A stretch of 64,000 nt of DNA from Moringa oleifera (Eukaryota > Streptophyta > Magnoliopsida > Brassicales > Moringaceae): the NCBI GenBank assembly GCA_021397835.1, contig JAJFZO010000695.1, positions 62,001 through 126,000 on the forward strand. The letters are read 5' to 3'. Below, piece by piece: positions 38,401 through 49,639 of this stretch (position 1 is its first letter; each line of letters opens with the position of its first letter). Position numbers and translations under genes: made by a program. The notes under the pieces were generated by a model. The model was not told the DNA's origin. It made no database searches and saw only the letters and a program-made list of their open reading frames with translations.

Positions 38401-40211
38401 GCCAAAAAAATGTTATAAATAGGCCTACGATCTGAGAACCTTGTTTCCCCACAAACATAAGATAATTGATTCAAGCCTCTCCGATACCATAGTATACGAT
38501 CACAGCTGGATGGAAAGGGTACAATCAGACACTAACTTTACTAGAATTGGACAGATAATATCGTCCACATTTTTTCAAAACCTGACAATCATATAATACA
38601 AGGCTAATATGATTTCACATTGAACTAAGATTTTGCTAAAAAAAACTTCTTCAGGAAATGTATATGCAATTACATATATAAACAAAAAGGATAAGCTAAC
38701 AAACAGATTATAGGTTGAAAACAAAAGGGAGAAGATTGCCTTATTTTGATTGACCTAAAAGAATCGAGCATGCCTTCTTTTGGTTAACGGCTATCCATTT
38801 CTTGGCTCTATAGAACTATCACTTATACTCAAAATCAATAGTTGTGACTCCAAGAAGATGTATAACCAGTGAAGAAGTCTTCCATCAACAAAATAACGTT
38901 TATAACTGATGGCTAACTCCATTTCTTTTTTGATAAGTACAAAAGTGACACATAAAAAGGAAAATTCAAAATATTAAAATACTAACCTCCCTAGTGACAT
39001 TGAGACTGCATGATGAGTAGCTATCACAGGTTTTGAAAGGTAAGATCTTTTCAAATAAGAAATAATAAATAAACACAATGGATAACACTTACCAAGTGTA
39101 ATTTGCTGATCTCCATGGTAAATCTTGGTGAGGAACAAGCAACGAAAGGCCTAAACCGAAGGTTTTCAATCACAAAAAATATTGCTTAATAAATAAGAAT
39201 GAATTCATTAAACAAACAACGAGAGGCTTAATACTAAAAGAAAATTAATATAAAGTTATGACTCTACCATAGTAGCATTTTTAATATCTTATCAACTTTT
39301 ATAAAAAAGAATAAAATTGGAGGAACTCTAAGCACACATGATTGTACGTAAAGACCTAAAAACATCTCTACCAGTTCCACAACATCACAATTGAACAGAC
39401 CCATAGCTGCCTTGAAAATTACAAGATGACATACACCTCTTAGGCCATATGTACTAGCATTGGTTATAGAGAAAAAAGTCAGCAAGAAACTAGAAATATG
39501 TTCATACTTCAAATTATGCTATTCTGATATCAAGCTTCTACTTCACTTTTTTATGAACATCAGGCTTTGCAAGTAAATAAAAATTTAAAAAAAGCAGAAA
39601 TCACCAAGAAGGTACAAACACACAAATCCTTACAGAACATCTAGCAGTCCTATAATCAATTTCCCTTCCTAAAGTGTGAAGGAAGTTTATTAAAAAAATT
39701 AAGGAAAAAAGAATAAGGAAGAATAAGAAAAGGTTATGGGGATAAGAATATCTAATCATATTATAATTGGTCTTTGTTGTACAAAACAATTCAAACATTT
39801 AACTTACAATGGTTAATCAAAGGCCAATGGTTTGGAGCATCAGTTGTAATACACTCAAGAACTTACCAGTTGAGGTCACCAATTACCAAATGGCATATAA
39901 ATTTTCGCACGACTGTTCTTGAAGTAGTGAACATCAAGAAAATTGTTTATATAAAACCTGCATGCTAGTTACCAAAATGTAAATCTAAAAAGAATAGTAA
40001 CATCTAAACCCTTGACCACTTAATTCTTTATGTTGAAATATAGAATAAGGTATATAAACTAGAAGTTAATAAACTTATTTATTTTCGGATGCTCTAAAAC
40101 ATCATAACTGAACTTGAATATTCACTGTAGGACATTGAAAAGATTTTGCCCTAAAAAGGAAAAGAAAAAAACCATAAAAAAAAAAAGATATTGCTCTGCA
40201 CATTGCCACTA

Positions 40212-40704
40212 GTGATTGGTTACGTTGATGCAAAAATAGGTTGGCCATCAACACTGTCTTTTCTTATTAAAGTGTAGATAGCCACTAGTCAGTACACCCA
40301 CATCATCAACATTAGCTTCATACATCTTCCTTGTCTTTCCTATAGCATCATCAAATGAGTCTGTATGAAACTTTTAAGGATAAGGAATGTAGTTCTAGTT
40401 AATTATTTATAGGAAAATACCTAATCTGTGTGGTAGAAGCATGTATAATTTTGGCTAACAAAATATAAATGGAGCCAATAGTATATTAAAAGGCACTTAA
40501 TAAATAAATACTAGAGCTTATAATGAACTGCAAAAAAAGTAAAAAAAAAAGTTAAAGTAACCTAGTTTCCTTATTCTCATGTAACCAGTCAAACTTATTA
40601 GGGCCCTCTTTACCCCCACAGTACTCTCCAAATCCTTTTATAATACTTCTTTCAATCACATCTTTGGCAATTCAGACATTACTAACAAACGTACGAGTTG
40701 CCAT
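40212..40704 (-). pseudogene. AIR9: AIR9 exon pair, copy 7
   Basis: Last-A9 exon of the one-base-deleted subtype ('gttacgttgatgcaaaaat' near its 3' end), with an A9-3 exon upstream. It is about 96% alike by eye to copy 9, including identical flanks from about 40075, so these two copies are recent duplicates. Confidence 0.78.
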
Positions 40705-41357
40705 CAAGTAATATAATCATTTTCTCATCAATCATCACCTTTTTTAAGGGTTTAAAAAGATTAGAAATGAAGTATGTTCAAACAGTTACAGAGAAAAACA
40801 CACATTAGCTACGAGACTTGATAAAAACCAACCCTTAAATTTCAATGAGATAGTATCAAAACAAGCAATTAGCGTTAGATCAAAACGGCAAACACAATGC
40901 ACATGCATTTAGAGATACATAACCGCATGGAGTAATAACACGTACATACAGGCATGCACAAAGAGACATGCAAAAGTAACATTAACACTCAAGCAAAACA
41001 GAATAAAATAACATAAATTTCACAAATTTAAAGAAGATTAGAAATTGTAATTTTGCATGATTCACTTACATAACAACAATCAACGTTAGCCCCAACCCAC
41101 GCAATCCAAATATATTATCCTTGTCAGCTCACGTTCAGGAAAGCATCTCCATTCATCCAAGCCCTTAACCACTTAATTCCTTACATTGAAATACAGAATA
41201 AGGTATATAAAATAAAAGTAAGTTGTAAAACTAGTTTGTTTCTAAATGCGTTAAAACATCATAATAGAACTTGAATATTCATTGTAAGGCATTGAAAAGA
41301 TTTTGCCCAGAAAAGGAAAATGAAAAAGCCACATGACAAGGTTATTACTCTATACAT

Positions 41358-41832
41358 TACCAACAGTGATTGGTTCTGCTGATATAGAAATAGGTTGGCT
41401 CTCAAAACCATGCTCTCTTATCGGAATGTAGGTAGTAACAAGTCTCAACCCTACATCATCAACATTAGATTCATACATCCTCGTTGTCTCTCCTGCAGTA
41501 TCATCAAACGAGTCTGTACAAAAATAAAACTTTTAAAGAACCAACGGATATAATACTAGTTAATTATATCTAGAAAAATATCTAATCTATCAGATAAAAG
41601 CGTGTCATAAATTTAGTTAACAAAATATAAATAGAACCAATAGCATATTAAAAGGCACACGATAAATAAACTATAATCAACTACAGAAAAAAATTGCACT
41701 AACCTAGTTTCCTTATTCTAATGTAATCAATCAAACTTGCCATGCCTTCCTTACTACAAAATACTCTTCAAATCACTCTATAATACTTTCTTTAATGCTA
41801 TCTCCGATAATTTGGACATTATGAAAGATAAA
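41358..41832 (-). pseudogene. AIR9: AIR9 exon pair, copy 8, A9-3 exon truncated by a junction
   Basis: The last-A9 exon is nearly identical to copy 10 ('ggttctgctgatatagaaa'). Its A9-3 exon stops at about 41832, where the sequence changes abruptly to the 3' flank of copy 9 ('aaacttatttattt.tggatg'). The AG acceptor and S-N-V-R start of that exon are lost. Confidence 0.78.
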
Positions 41833-41979
41833 GGAGTTAAAAAACTTATTTATTTCTGGATGCTCTAAAACATCATAACTGAACTTGAATATTCACTGTA
41901 GGACATTGAAAAGATTTTACCCTGAAAAGGAAAAGAAAAAAACCATAAAAGAAAAGATATTGCTCTGCACATTGCCACT

Positions 41980-42447
41980 AGTGATTGGTTACGTTGATGC
42001 AAAAACAGGTTGGCTATCAACACTGTCTTTTCTTATTGAAGTGTAGATAGCCACTAGTCAGTACACCCACATCATCAACATTAGCTTCATACATCTTCCT
42101 TGTCTCTCCTATAGCGTCATCAAATGAGTCTGTATGAAACTTTTAAGGATAAGAAATGTAGTTCTAGTTAATTATTTCTAAAAAAAATACCTAATCTGTA
42201 TGGTACAAGCATGTTAAAAGGCAATAGCATATTAAAAAGGCACTTGACAAAAAAATACTAAATATAACAATGAACTGCCAAAAAAAAAAAGAAAAGTTAA
42301 AGTAACCCAGTCTCCTTATTCTCATGTAACCACTCAAACTTGCTAGGGCCCTCTTTACCCCCACAGTACTCTCTAAATCCTTTTATAATACTTCTTTCAA
42401 TCACATCTTTGGCAATTCAGACATTACTAACAAATGGACGAGCTGCC
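41980..42447 (-). pseudogene. AIR9: AIR9 exon pair, copy 9
   Basis: Near-duplicate of copy 7, with matching indels in the last-A9 exon and the same A9-3 changes (for example 'tttggcaattcagacatt' on the plus strand). It cannot encode protein, for the same frame reason. Confidence 0.78.
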
Positions 42448-43109
42448 ATCAAGTAATATAATCACTTTCTCATCCATCATTACCATTTTTAAGGGTCCAA
42501 AAAGATTAGAAATGAAGTATGTTCAAATAGTTACAGAGAAAAACACACATTGGCTATGAGACTTAATAAAAACCAACCTTTAAATTTCAATGAGATAGTA
42601 TCAAAACAAACAATTGGCGTCAGATCAAAAAGGCAAACATAATGCACATGCATTCAGAGACACACAACCTCATGGAGTAATAACACGTACATATATGCAT
42701 GCACAGAGAGACATGCAAAAGTAACACTAACACTCAAGCAAAACAGAATAAAATAACATAAATTTAACAAATTTAAAGAACATTAGAAATTGTAATTTTG
42801 CATGATTCACTTACACAATAACAATCAACGTTAGCCCCAACCCATGCAATCCAAATATACTATCCTTGTCAGCTCACATTTCGGAAAGCATCTCCGTTCA
42901 TCCAAGCCCTTAACGACTTAATTCCTTACATTGAAATACATAATAAGATATATAAAATAAAAGTAAGTTGCAAAACTAGTTTCTTTCTAGGTGCGCTAAA
43001 ACATCATAATAGAACTTAAATATTCACTGTAAGGCATTGAAAAGATTTTACCCAGAAAAGGAAATTGGAAAAGCCACAAGACAAGGTTATTACTCTATAC
43101 ATTACCAAC

Positions 43110-43562
43110 AATGATTGGTTCTGCTGATATAGAAATAGGTTGGCTCTCAAAACCTTACTTTCTTATCAGAATGTAGGTAGCCACACGTCTTTACCCCACG
43201 TCATTAACATTAGATTCATACATCCTCGTTGTCTCTCCTGCAGTATCATCAAATGAGTTTGTACAAAAATAAAACTTTTAAAGAACCAACGGATATAATA
43301 CTAGTTAATTATATCTAGAAAAATATATAATCTATAAGGTAGAAGCGTGTCATAAATTTAGTTAACAAAATATAAACGGAACCAATAGCACATTAAAAGG
43401 CACACGATAAATAAATACTAGAGCATATAATCAACTACAGAAAAAAGTTACACTAACCCAGTTTTCTTATTCTCATGTAACCATTCAAACTCCAAGTGCT
43501 CTCTAAATCCTTTGATAACACTTCCTTTAACGAAATCTTCAATAATTCGGACATTGCTGACA
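43110..43562 (-). pseudogene. AIR9: AIR9 exon pair, copy 10
   Basis: Near-duplicate of copy 8 in the last-A9 exon. The A9-3 exon is shorter: part of the middle and the A-A-P-P start are deleted, and the S-E-L-L reading visible there is an out-of-frame product. Confidence 0.75.
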
Positions 43563-44164
43563 TAATCATTTTTACATCTATTATCCCCATTTCTAAGGAT
43601 TTGAAAAGATTAGAAATAAAGAATGTCAAACAGTTGCAGAGAAAAACACACATTGGTTGTAAGACTTGATGAAAACCAACCTTATATTTCAATGAGATAA
43701 TATCAAAACAAGCAGTTGGCATACTTAATTAGATAAAAAAGGCAAACACAAAGCATAAGCATACAGAGACACACAACCACATGGAGTAATAATATTTACA
43801 TATATGTATCCATAGAGAGACATGCAAAAGTAACACAAACACTCAAGCAAAATAGAAAAAAAATTACATAAATTTGACAAAGTTAAAGAAGATTAGATAT
43901 AGGTACTTTGCTTGATTCACATGTGCAATAACAATCTATGGCAGTCACAGCACACGTAATCTAATTATAGTATACTTGTCAGTTCAGCTTCAGGAAACCA
44001 TCTCCATTCATCCAAACCCTTAACCACTTAATTTCATATGTTGAATTACATAATAAGATATATAAAATAAAAGAAAGTTGCAAAACTAGTTTGTTTCTTG
44101 TTGTTCTAAAACATCGTAATATAACTTGAATATTCAAAAAAGAAAACAAGGTTATTACTCTGCA

Positions 44165-44325
44165 CATTATCAATGGTGATTGGTTTTGCTGATGCAAAAA
44201 TAGGTTGGCCCTCAACATCATCCTTTTTTATTGAAGTGTAGATAGCCACCAGTCTGTACCCCACATCATCAACATTAGATTCATACATCCTCCCTGTCCC
44301 TTTTGTAGGATCATCAAATGAGTCT
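44165..44325 (-). pseudogene. AIR9: AIR9 last-A9 exon, copy 11 (single)
   Basis: The minus strand reads YESNVDDVGYRLVAIYTSIK and continues DDVEGQPIFASAKPIT. It is open through most of the exon and very close to AIR9 (M-Y-E-A-N-V-D-D-V-G-Y-R-L-V). The donor-side sequence reads ATTGAT rather than GT. No A9-3 exon follows, because the array jumps to the H block at about 44345. Confidence 0.85.
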
Positions 44326-44689
44326 ATACAAAAATGAAACTTTTATCCCATGACAAATTAACATGGAAGCTATTTTTAGCTTCACTGCTAAGTATCCAAT
44401 AATAACATCTACCTTCGTGTCTATAATTATAGTTTTTTAGATTTCTTGTCTCTAGGTTAAACAAATTAAGGTCAATTAAGATATGGATAAAGGTCACCTA
44501 GATGACTGAGGTAGGAAGGCAAAGTTCAAGAAACTGCATGTCCAACTGAATTTTCACCTCGTTTTGTGTTTTACAAGACACACTATCAACATCACAAAAA
44601 ATTTACATTTGTGATATAGTAAATGACAAGGTTATGTCACTCAAGAACACAGAGAATCTTTCATTTCTTTAATGTTTTACCTTAAAAAT

Positions 44690-47108
44690 AATTTTGATTT
44701 ATGTTGATGTTTTAAAAATATATAAAAATGCAATAACTGAAAAATGTAAAGAAAAAATTTTTAAAAACCTTAATACAATGGATAAATTTCAAAGAAAAAT
44801 ATAATTAAAATACAAAAATAAAATAACATAGATTTTATTGAAAAATAAAATACTAAAAAATGAAATAAATATTAAATTTAAAAAGAAAATATATCAAGTA
44901 ATTAAAATCATTGAAGAGAAAAAATTAATTAAAATAAAAATTAAAAAATAAAATGTAATAAAATCCCATATAATTCAAAGGAAATAAAAAATTAAAAAAA
45001 GAACAAATACAAAAGATTAGAAAACTAAAAAAAATAAAAATAATGTAAAATATTTTATAATTTAAAATAATTCAAGAATCATAAAATATTTCATAAAAAA
45101 ATAATTTTGATTTACATTGATCATTTAAAGAAAAATGTAAAATAAAAATATAACAAATCAAACAATAAAAAAATATAAATACAACAAAAGTATGTAAAAT
45201 AAATAAATAAAAGTATGTAAAAATAAAAAATTTAAAAATCTGATGAACAAAAATTAAAAAAAAAAACTAAAAGCCAAATAAACTAACAAAACTGCGGCCA
45301 CTTGGTGATGTTTAATTTTTGTCATTTTGTATTAAAGTAGTTAATAATGATAAAAATTAAAAAAATTAAAAAATGTAAAAAATTATAAACAAGGTTAAAA
45401 AATAAATGATCAAAAAAATCAAATAAAATCAAAGGTCTAAGAAAAATAAGGTTACTATAAAAACGTAAGTGTTAAAAAATAAAAATACTCAACAAAATAA
45501 AAAATGAATATGAGAATTTTTTTGAAAAAATCCAACATAATTAAAAATAAGAAAAAAAGCAAAAGAAAATCCAACAAAATCAAGATAATACATATAAAAA
45601 AGAAAATAGCAAAGAAACTAAACTCTTTGCAAAGCAAGAAAATAGATTTTGTTGAAAAACAAAGTAGTAATAAAATAAAATAAAATGTAAAAAAAATTAT
45701 ATAAATCATTAAACATCAAAACAAAATGAAAATATAAAAAATATTATAAAATCCAAAAAATAAAAAAAATAAAGTTAATAATTAAAAAACTTTAAAAAAT
45801 AAAAACTAAAAATAAAATAATGTAAAACAATTTAAAAAATTTGAAGAATCATAAAATATTTTATAAAAAATTTAAAAAATAATTTTGGTTTGCATTGATT
45901 TTTAAAGAAACATATAATAATCATCAAATCAAATCAAATCAAATAGTAAAAAAATAAAAATCCAACAAATAAATAAAAATATCTAAACAAAAAGTAGAAT
46001 ATATAAAAATATAATAAAATTCAAAAAAATAAATAAATAAACAGAACTAAATTAAAAAAATTAACGAAATTGCAACCATTTGGCGAAATTCAATATTTGT
46101 TATTTCACTAAATTGAAATAAATAAAGATGAATCAAATTTTAAAAAATTAAAAAAATTAGGAAATATAAAAAAAATTATTAAAAAATTTTATAAAATAAA
46201 AATAAATAAAATTTAGAAAAAAAACCAACTAAACTAAAAAATTTAAGAAAAATAAAGTTACTAAAAAAAGGATAAGTGAAGAAAACTAAAAATACCTAAA
46301 AATAAATATAAAAAATATTTTAGAAATTCAAAGTAAAAGAAAATCTAAATGAAGAGAATATGTATAGAAAAAAATAATAGTAAAAAAATTCAAAACTCTT
46401 TGCAAAGTAAGAAAATAGATTTTGTAGAAAAAACATAATAAAAGATAAAAAATTAAATATCAAAAATATATATCAAAAATAATTTTAAAAAGTTAAATAA
46501 AATAAAAATAAAAAGTAAAAAGTAAAAAAAATCTAAAAATTCAAAGAAAATGAAGAAAAAAATTGAAAAAAAAATAAAGAAAAAACACAAAAGATTAGAA
46601 AATTTAAAAAACAGAAAATAGAAAAAATAATATAAAACAAATTAAAAGATTTCAAGAATTATAAAATATTCTTCAAAAGAAAATTAAAATCGCAATTTAG
46701 ATTTGCATTGATCTTTTAAAAAAACTTGTAATAAAACATAAAACAAAAAGTGAAAATTTTAAAAATAAAATATAAATATAAATATGCAAAATAAATAAAT
46801 ATAATTATGTAAAAAATAAAAAATTCAAAAAATAAAATAAATAAAATAAATAAAAAGTGACAAAAACTGAAAATCAAATGCACTAACAAGTTTGTAACCA
46901 CTTGGTGAAGTTTAATATAGGTTAATTTGCTAAATTAATATAATCACTTCTCTTACAGACAAAAATTCAAAAAATAAAAAAAATTAAAAAATAAAATAAA
47001 AGCAAATAAAAAATTTTTTAAAATCAAATAAACCAAAAAAAAATCAAACAAAAAATAATTTGATTAAAAGATAATAAGTGAAAGAAATTTAAAATACATA
47101 GTAAAATA
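44690..47108 (+). repeat. AT-rich satellite block 1, ~0.8-kb unit
   Basis: About three tandem units. The most GC-rich landmark, 'cc.cttggtga.gtttaat' after 'aaaactg.ggcca' or 'aaattgcaacca', occurs near 45290, 46070 and 46890, giving periods of about 780 and 820 bp. Each unit also has 'ctctttgcaaag.aagaaaatagattttg', 'cacaaaagattagaaa' and 'gatttgcattgat'. ORFs here are low-complexity and not genes. Confidence 0.85.
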
Positions 47109-47310
47109 ATATATATATATATGATTTTTCTTGATATATATTTTTTATTTTTTAATTTTTTTCAAAAAAATTTATTTTTTTACTTTGCAAAGAATTTTAT
47201 TTCTTTACTATTACTTTTTTATATATACTGTTTTGAATTTGTTGGATTTTTTTTACTTTTTTTATTTTTTTAGTTATTTTGAGTTTTTTATTTTTATATT
47301 TTTGTTTCAA
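47109..47310 (-). repeat. Satellite in inverted orientation after a TA run
   Basis: At an (AT)n run (47109-47121) the strand composition flips from A-rich to T-rich. The following 190 bp are reverse complement of satellite ('tttgcaaagaattttatttctttac'). This stretch forms the outer edge of the left inverted-repeat arm. Confidence 0.75.
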
Positions 47311-49033
47311 TAATTTAAGCCGAAGACTCTTACTATTATATGGTTTATGAGGTTTGTGTGTATCTTCAAGATTTTTTATTTGTCAGTGAAGTGATTCTCT
47401 TTGTCGTTGAAAACAAGTAATAGCATATAAAAAAGTTAACAGAATAATTAAAGTCAAATATTCTGTACTGTCAATAGATGTCCATAATTAGCTTATTGAC
47501 ATAAATGTGATATGTAGATGAAGTATTTCAATTTATGATCAAAGCTTAAGATTTGTCCTTCATTCTTCTCTATAAAAGCTCACACGATGAAAGCTACAAT
47601 GGTACATAGCGAGATTAAAGTGAGAGTGATCATTAGTTGTAGTTTAATTAAATCTTTGCAATTCAAATTGGTGATATAATCATAAATGTTATATCATTTC
47701 ATGAGGCAAGTAGTTATGTTAGCTAATGGCACGATTGGACCTAACTTTGCAATATACTAAGTGATTAAACCCTCCAATTATATCACTATTACTCTTCCTT
47801 ACCACTTAAACTATTATATTTACCATCCCTCTATATCTTCGAGCTATCATAAGATTATCATATTTAAAAAATAATTAAAATAAATATTACATTCCATTTA
47901 AAGTTTATGTATCAAATTTAAATAATTTTTTATTCATAAATTATTTTTATCAAGTTTTTTGAAAAATTTCGCACTAAAAAATTTTGATTTTTTTAATGAT
48001 AATAGTTTGAATATTTTATTTATATATGTGAAAAAATTCAACTAAAATTTGTTATAAGATATTTATAATTTAATTTTTTTATATTTATTTTATAAAATAT
48101 GATAAATAATTTTATATTTTTACAAATACAATGACAATCAATTTATGATTATTATATATAGTACATTAAATATATCACGAAAGTATAATAAAAGTAATAA
48201 ATTAAGATAACATATAATGGGATTATTCAGAGACTTCAAAATCATCATATTTATGAATTGAAAAGATGGTTAATAAAAAATAAATACTTAATTAATCAAA
48301 TAATTCAAAGTTAACTTAAAACTGTATTCGATCACAATGCAATAATATTTTGTAAAAAAAAAAAGAGAGTAAAAAAGTAAGGCTTCAGAGTTTGAAAATA
48401 TCATTGTCAGCTTCACACACCCACTTAATCTTAAATAACACAATTATAACACAAAGAAACCTACTTATTTGCTCAAATATTTATATTTCATTGTTCAAAT
48501 ACTTATATTCAAATAAATTCTATAATTTATTTTGAATAAATTATTTAATTTTAAATAAATTTTGAATCTTTATTTATTTATTACAATTTTTTTAATTTTT
48601 TATTGTAATTTTTAAAAAACATTTGAGTATTTGAGAAACTTTAAAATTTTTTATGAAGTTAGTTTAAATATTAGTTTATATTTAAAAATAAAATCAAAAT
48701 CTTTAATACAAAATCTTTAATTTAGATATTTTTAAATTTTAAATTTTAAATTTTTTGATAAAGTTTAATTTGATTATTTTTTATCAATCAAAATTTATTT
48801 AAAAAATATTATAAAAATCAAAATTTTTAAAAATATATCATAAAATTCAAAAAATTAAAAAATTTATTGCATAAATTTTTATTTTCTATAAAATTATTAA
48901 ATTTTAATATCAAATAAAAAATAAATCAAAGGCCGCCTTGTTTGTGCCCAAGTGGAATCAAGGTGAAGACGGTGTCCAGTACAACGCCCCATGGCACAAT
49001 GCACACGTGAGTGAATAAGAATGTCTCTCTGTC

Positions 49034-49101
49034 TATACACTAATTATAATATAACAAAGTGCATGCATATACACTAATTATAATATAACAAAGTGCATGC
49101 A
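49034..49101 (+). repeat. 34-bp tandem duplication
   Basis: Two perfect direct copies (49034-49067 and 49068-49101) of a unit that begins 'tatacactaattataatata' and ends 'gtgcatgca'. The right arm has a single copy, so the duplication happened after the arms formed or was lost there. Confidence 0.95.
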
Positions 49102-49267
49102 TGGAAGCTCAATGGCAGACCCTGGGGCCTTATTGCCTAGTCTTTGTGCCACAAAACACCCAGCAGCCCCTCTCCTCGTCCTTCAACCATCAGCCGCCTC
49201 TACCTTATGTCCTCGAAACCATCCAAGTGCCCCTTTGTGGGGTCCCTAACCTACTAGGCCTGGAGGG

Positions 49268-49310
49268 CATAGTGGGTGGTGAGAAATTACCCATCTCACC
49301 ACCCACTATG
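49268..49310 (+). repeat. Perfect 17-bp hairpin in the left arm
   Basis: CATAGTGGGTGGTGAGA (49268-49284) is the exact reverse complement of 49294-49310, with a 9-nt loop. In the right arm the equivalent stem has three mismatches. It lies about 90 bp inside the inner end of the arm and could be a terminus of an older element or a transcript hairpin. Confidence 0.92.
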
Positions 49311-49639
49311 TGGGGCAATTAAAAGAGAATGAAAAAAGTACTTTCATTTGCTTGATTGAAAGACGAATAGGTGCGTGAGCTGATCATGATGCTTAAGTTT
49401 GTCTATGAATTTTGTTTTTTTTTTTTAATATATTTTAGTAGGAGGAAGATATCTTTAGGACATTCCGTAAACATGTTAAAAATAATCTTATACTTTTTAT
49501 ATTAATTATAACATAAAAATAATATTTCATAGTTTTATTAATATTATTTTAAAAAAGTAGATTTTGTTAAGTAAAATAAGTATATTATAGCTTGATTTAT
49601 TATATAACTTCATCAATCAAAATAAACAAGACACTCATA

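Larger units (their letters stand above)
32345..38630 (-). repeat. Array macro-unit III (6.3 kb)
   Basis: Block order is E 32345, L 32790-32880, D 32980-33120 (shortened), N 33540-33620, AIR9 pairs 33882-34366 and 34993-35479, J 36265-36515, K 36722-36800, F 37230-37370, G 37535-37740, H 38010-38075. G on the minus strand reads NKVTIASNFLCYYYAIDAEA then FTVGLDIL and resembles a helical-repeat protein, family unknown. Confidence 0.8.
38635..44690 (-). repeat. Array macro-unit IV (truncated, 6.1 kb)
   Basis: Block order is E 38635, L 39092-39170, D 39270-39450, N 39865-39960, then five last-A9 exons (pairs 7-10 and a single copy 11). At about 44345 the sequence jumps directly to the H block (44494-44560), skipping J, K, F and G. 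At about 44690 the H flank stops in AT-rich satellite, which marks the end of the array. Confidence 0.8.
48930..49330 (+). other. GC-richer gene-like or promoter-like island in the left arm
   Basis: In a 70-80% AT environment this 400-bp island is near 50% GC. One plus-strand frame reads FVPKWNQGEDGVQYNAPWHN followed by AH and a consensus donor GTGAGT at about 49006. It could be a captured exon but I do not recognise it. The 49101-49322 ORF (73 codons) is kept in the other arm with substitutions, and a second overlapping frame is also open in both arms, so coding status is unclear. CACGTG (about 49005) and CATGCATG (about 49063 and 49097) resemble G-box and RY promoter motifs. Confidence 0.5.
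47212..49397 (+). repeat. Left arm of a long inverted repeat
   Basis: This arm matches the reverse complement of about 61540-64000 along its length, roughly 90% by eye. Landmarks are 'ataatttaagccgaagactctt' at the outer end, 'cacacccacttaatcttaa' in the middle, the GC-richer island at 48930-49320, and 'gcgt..gctgatcatgatgctt' at the inner end, after which the arms diverge. Compared with the right arm it lacks about 276 bp and has an extra 34-bp unit. Confidence 0.93.
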
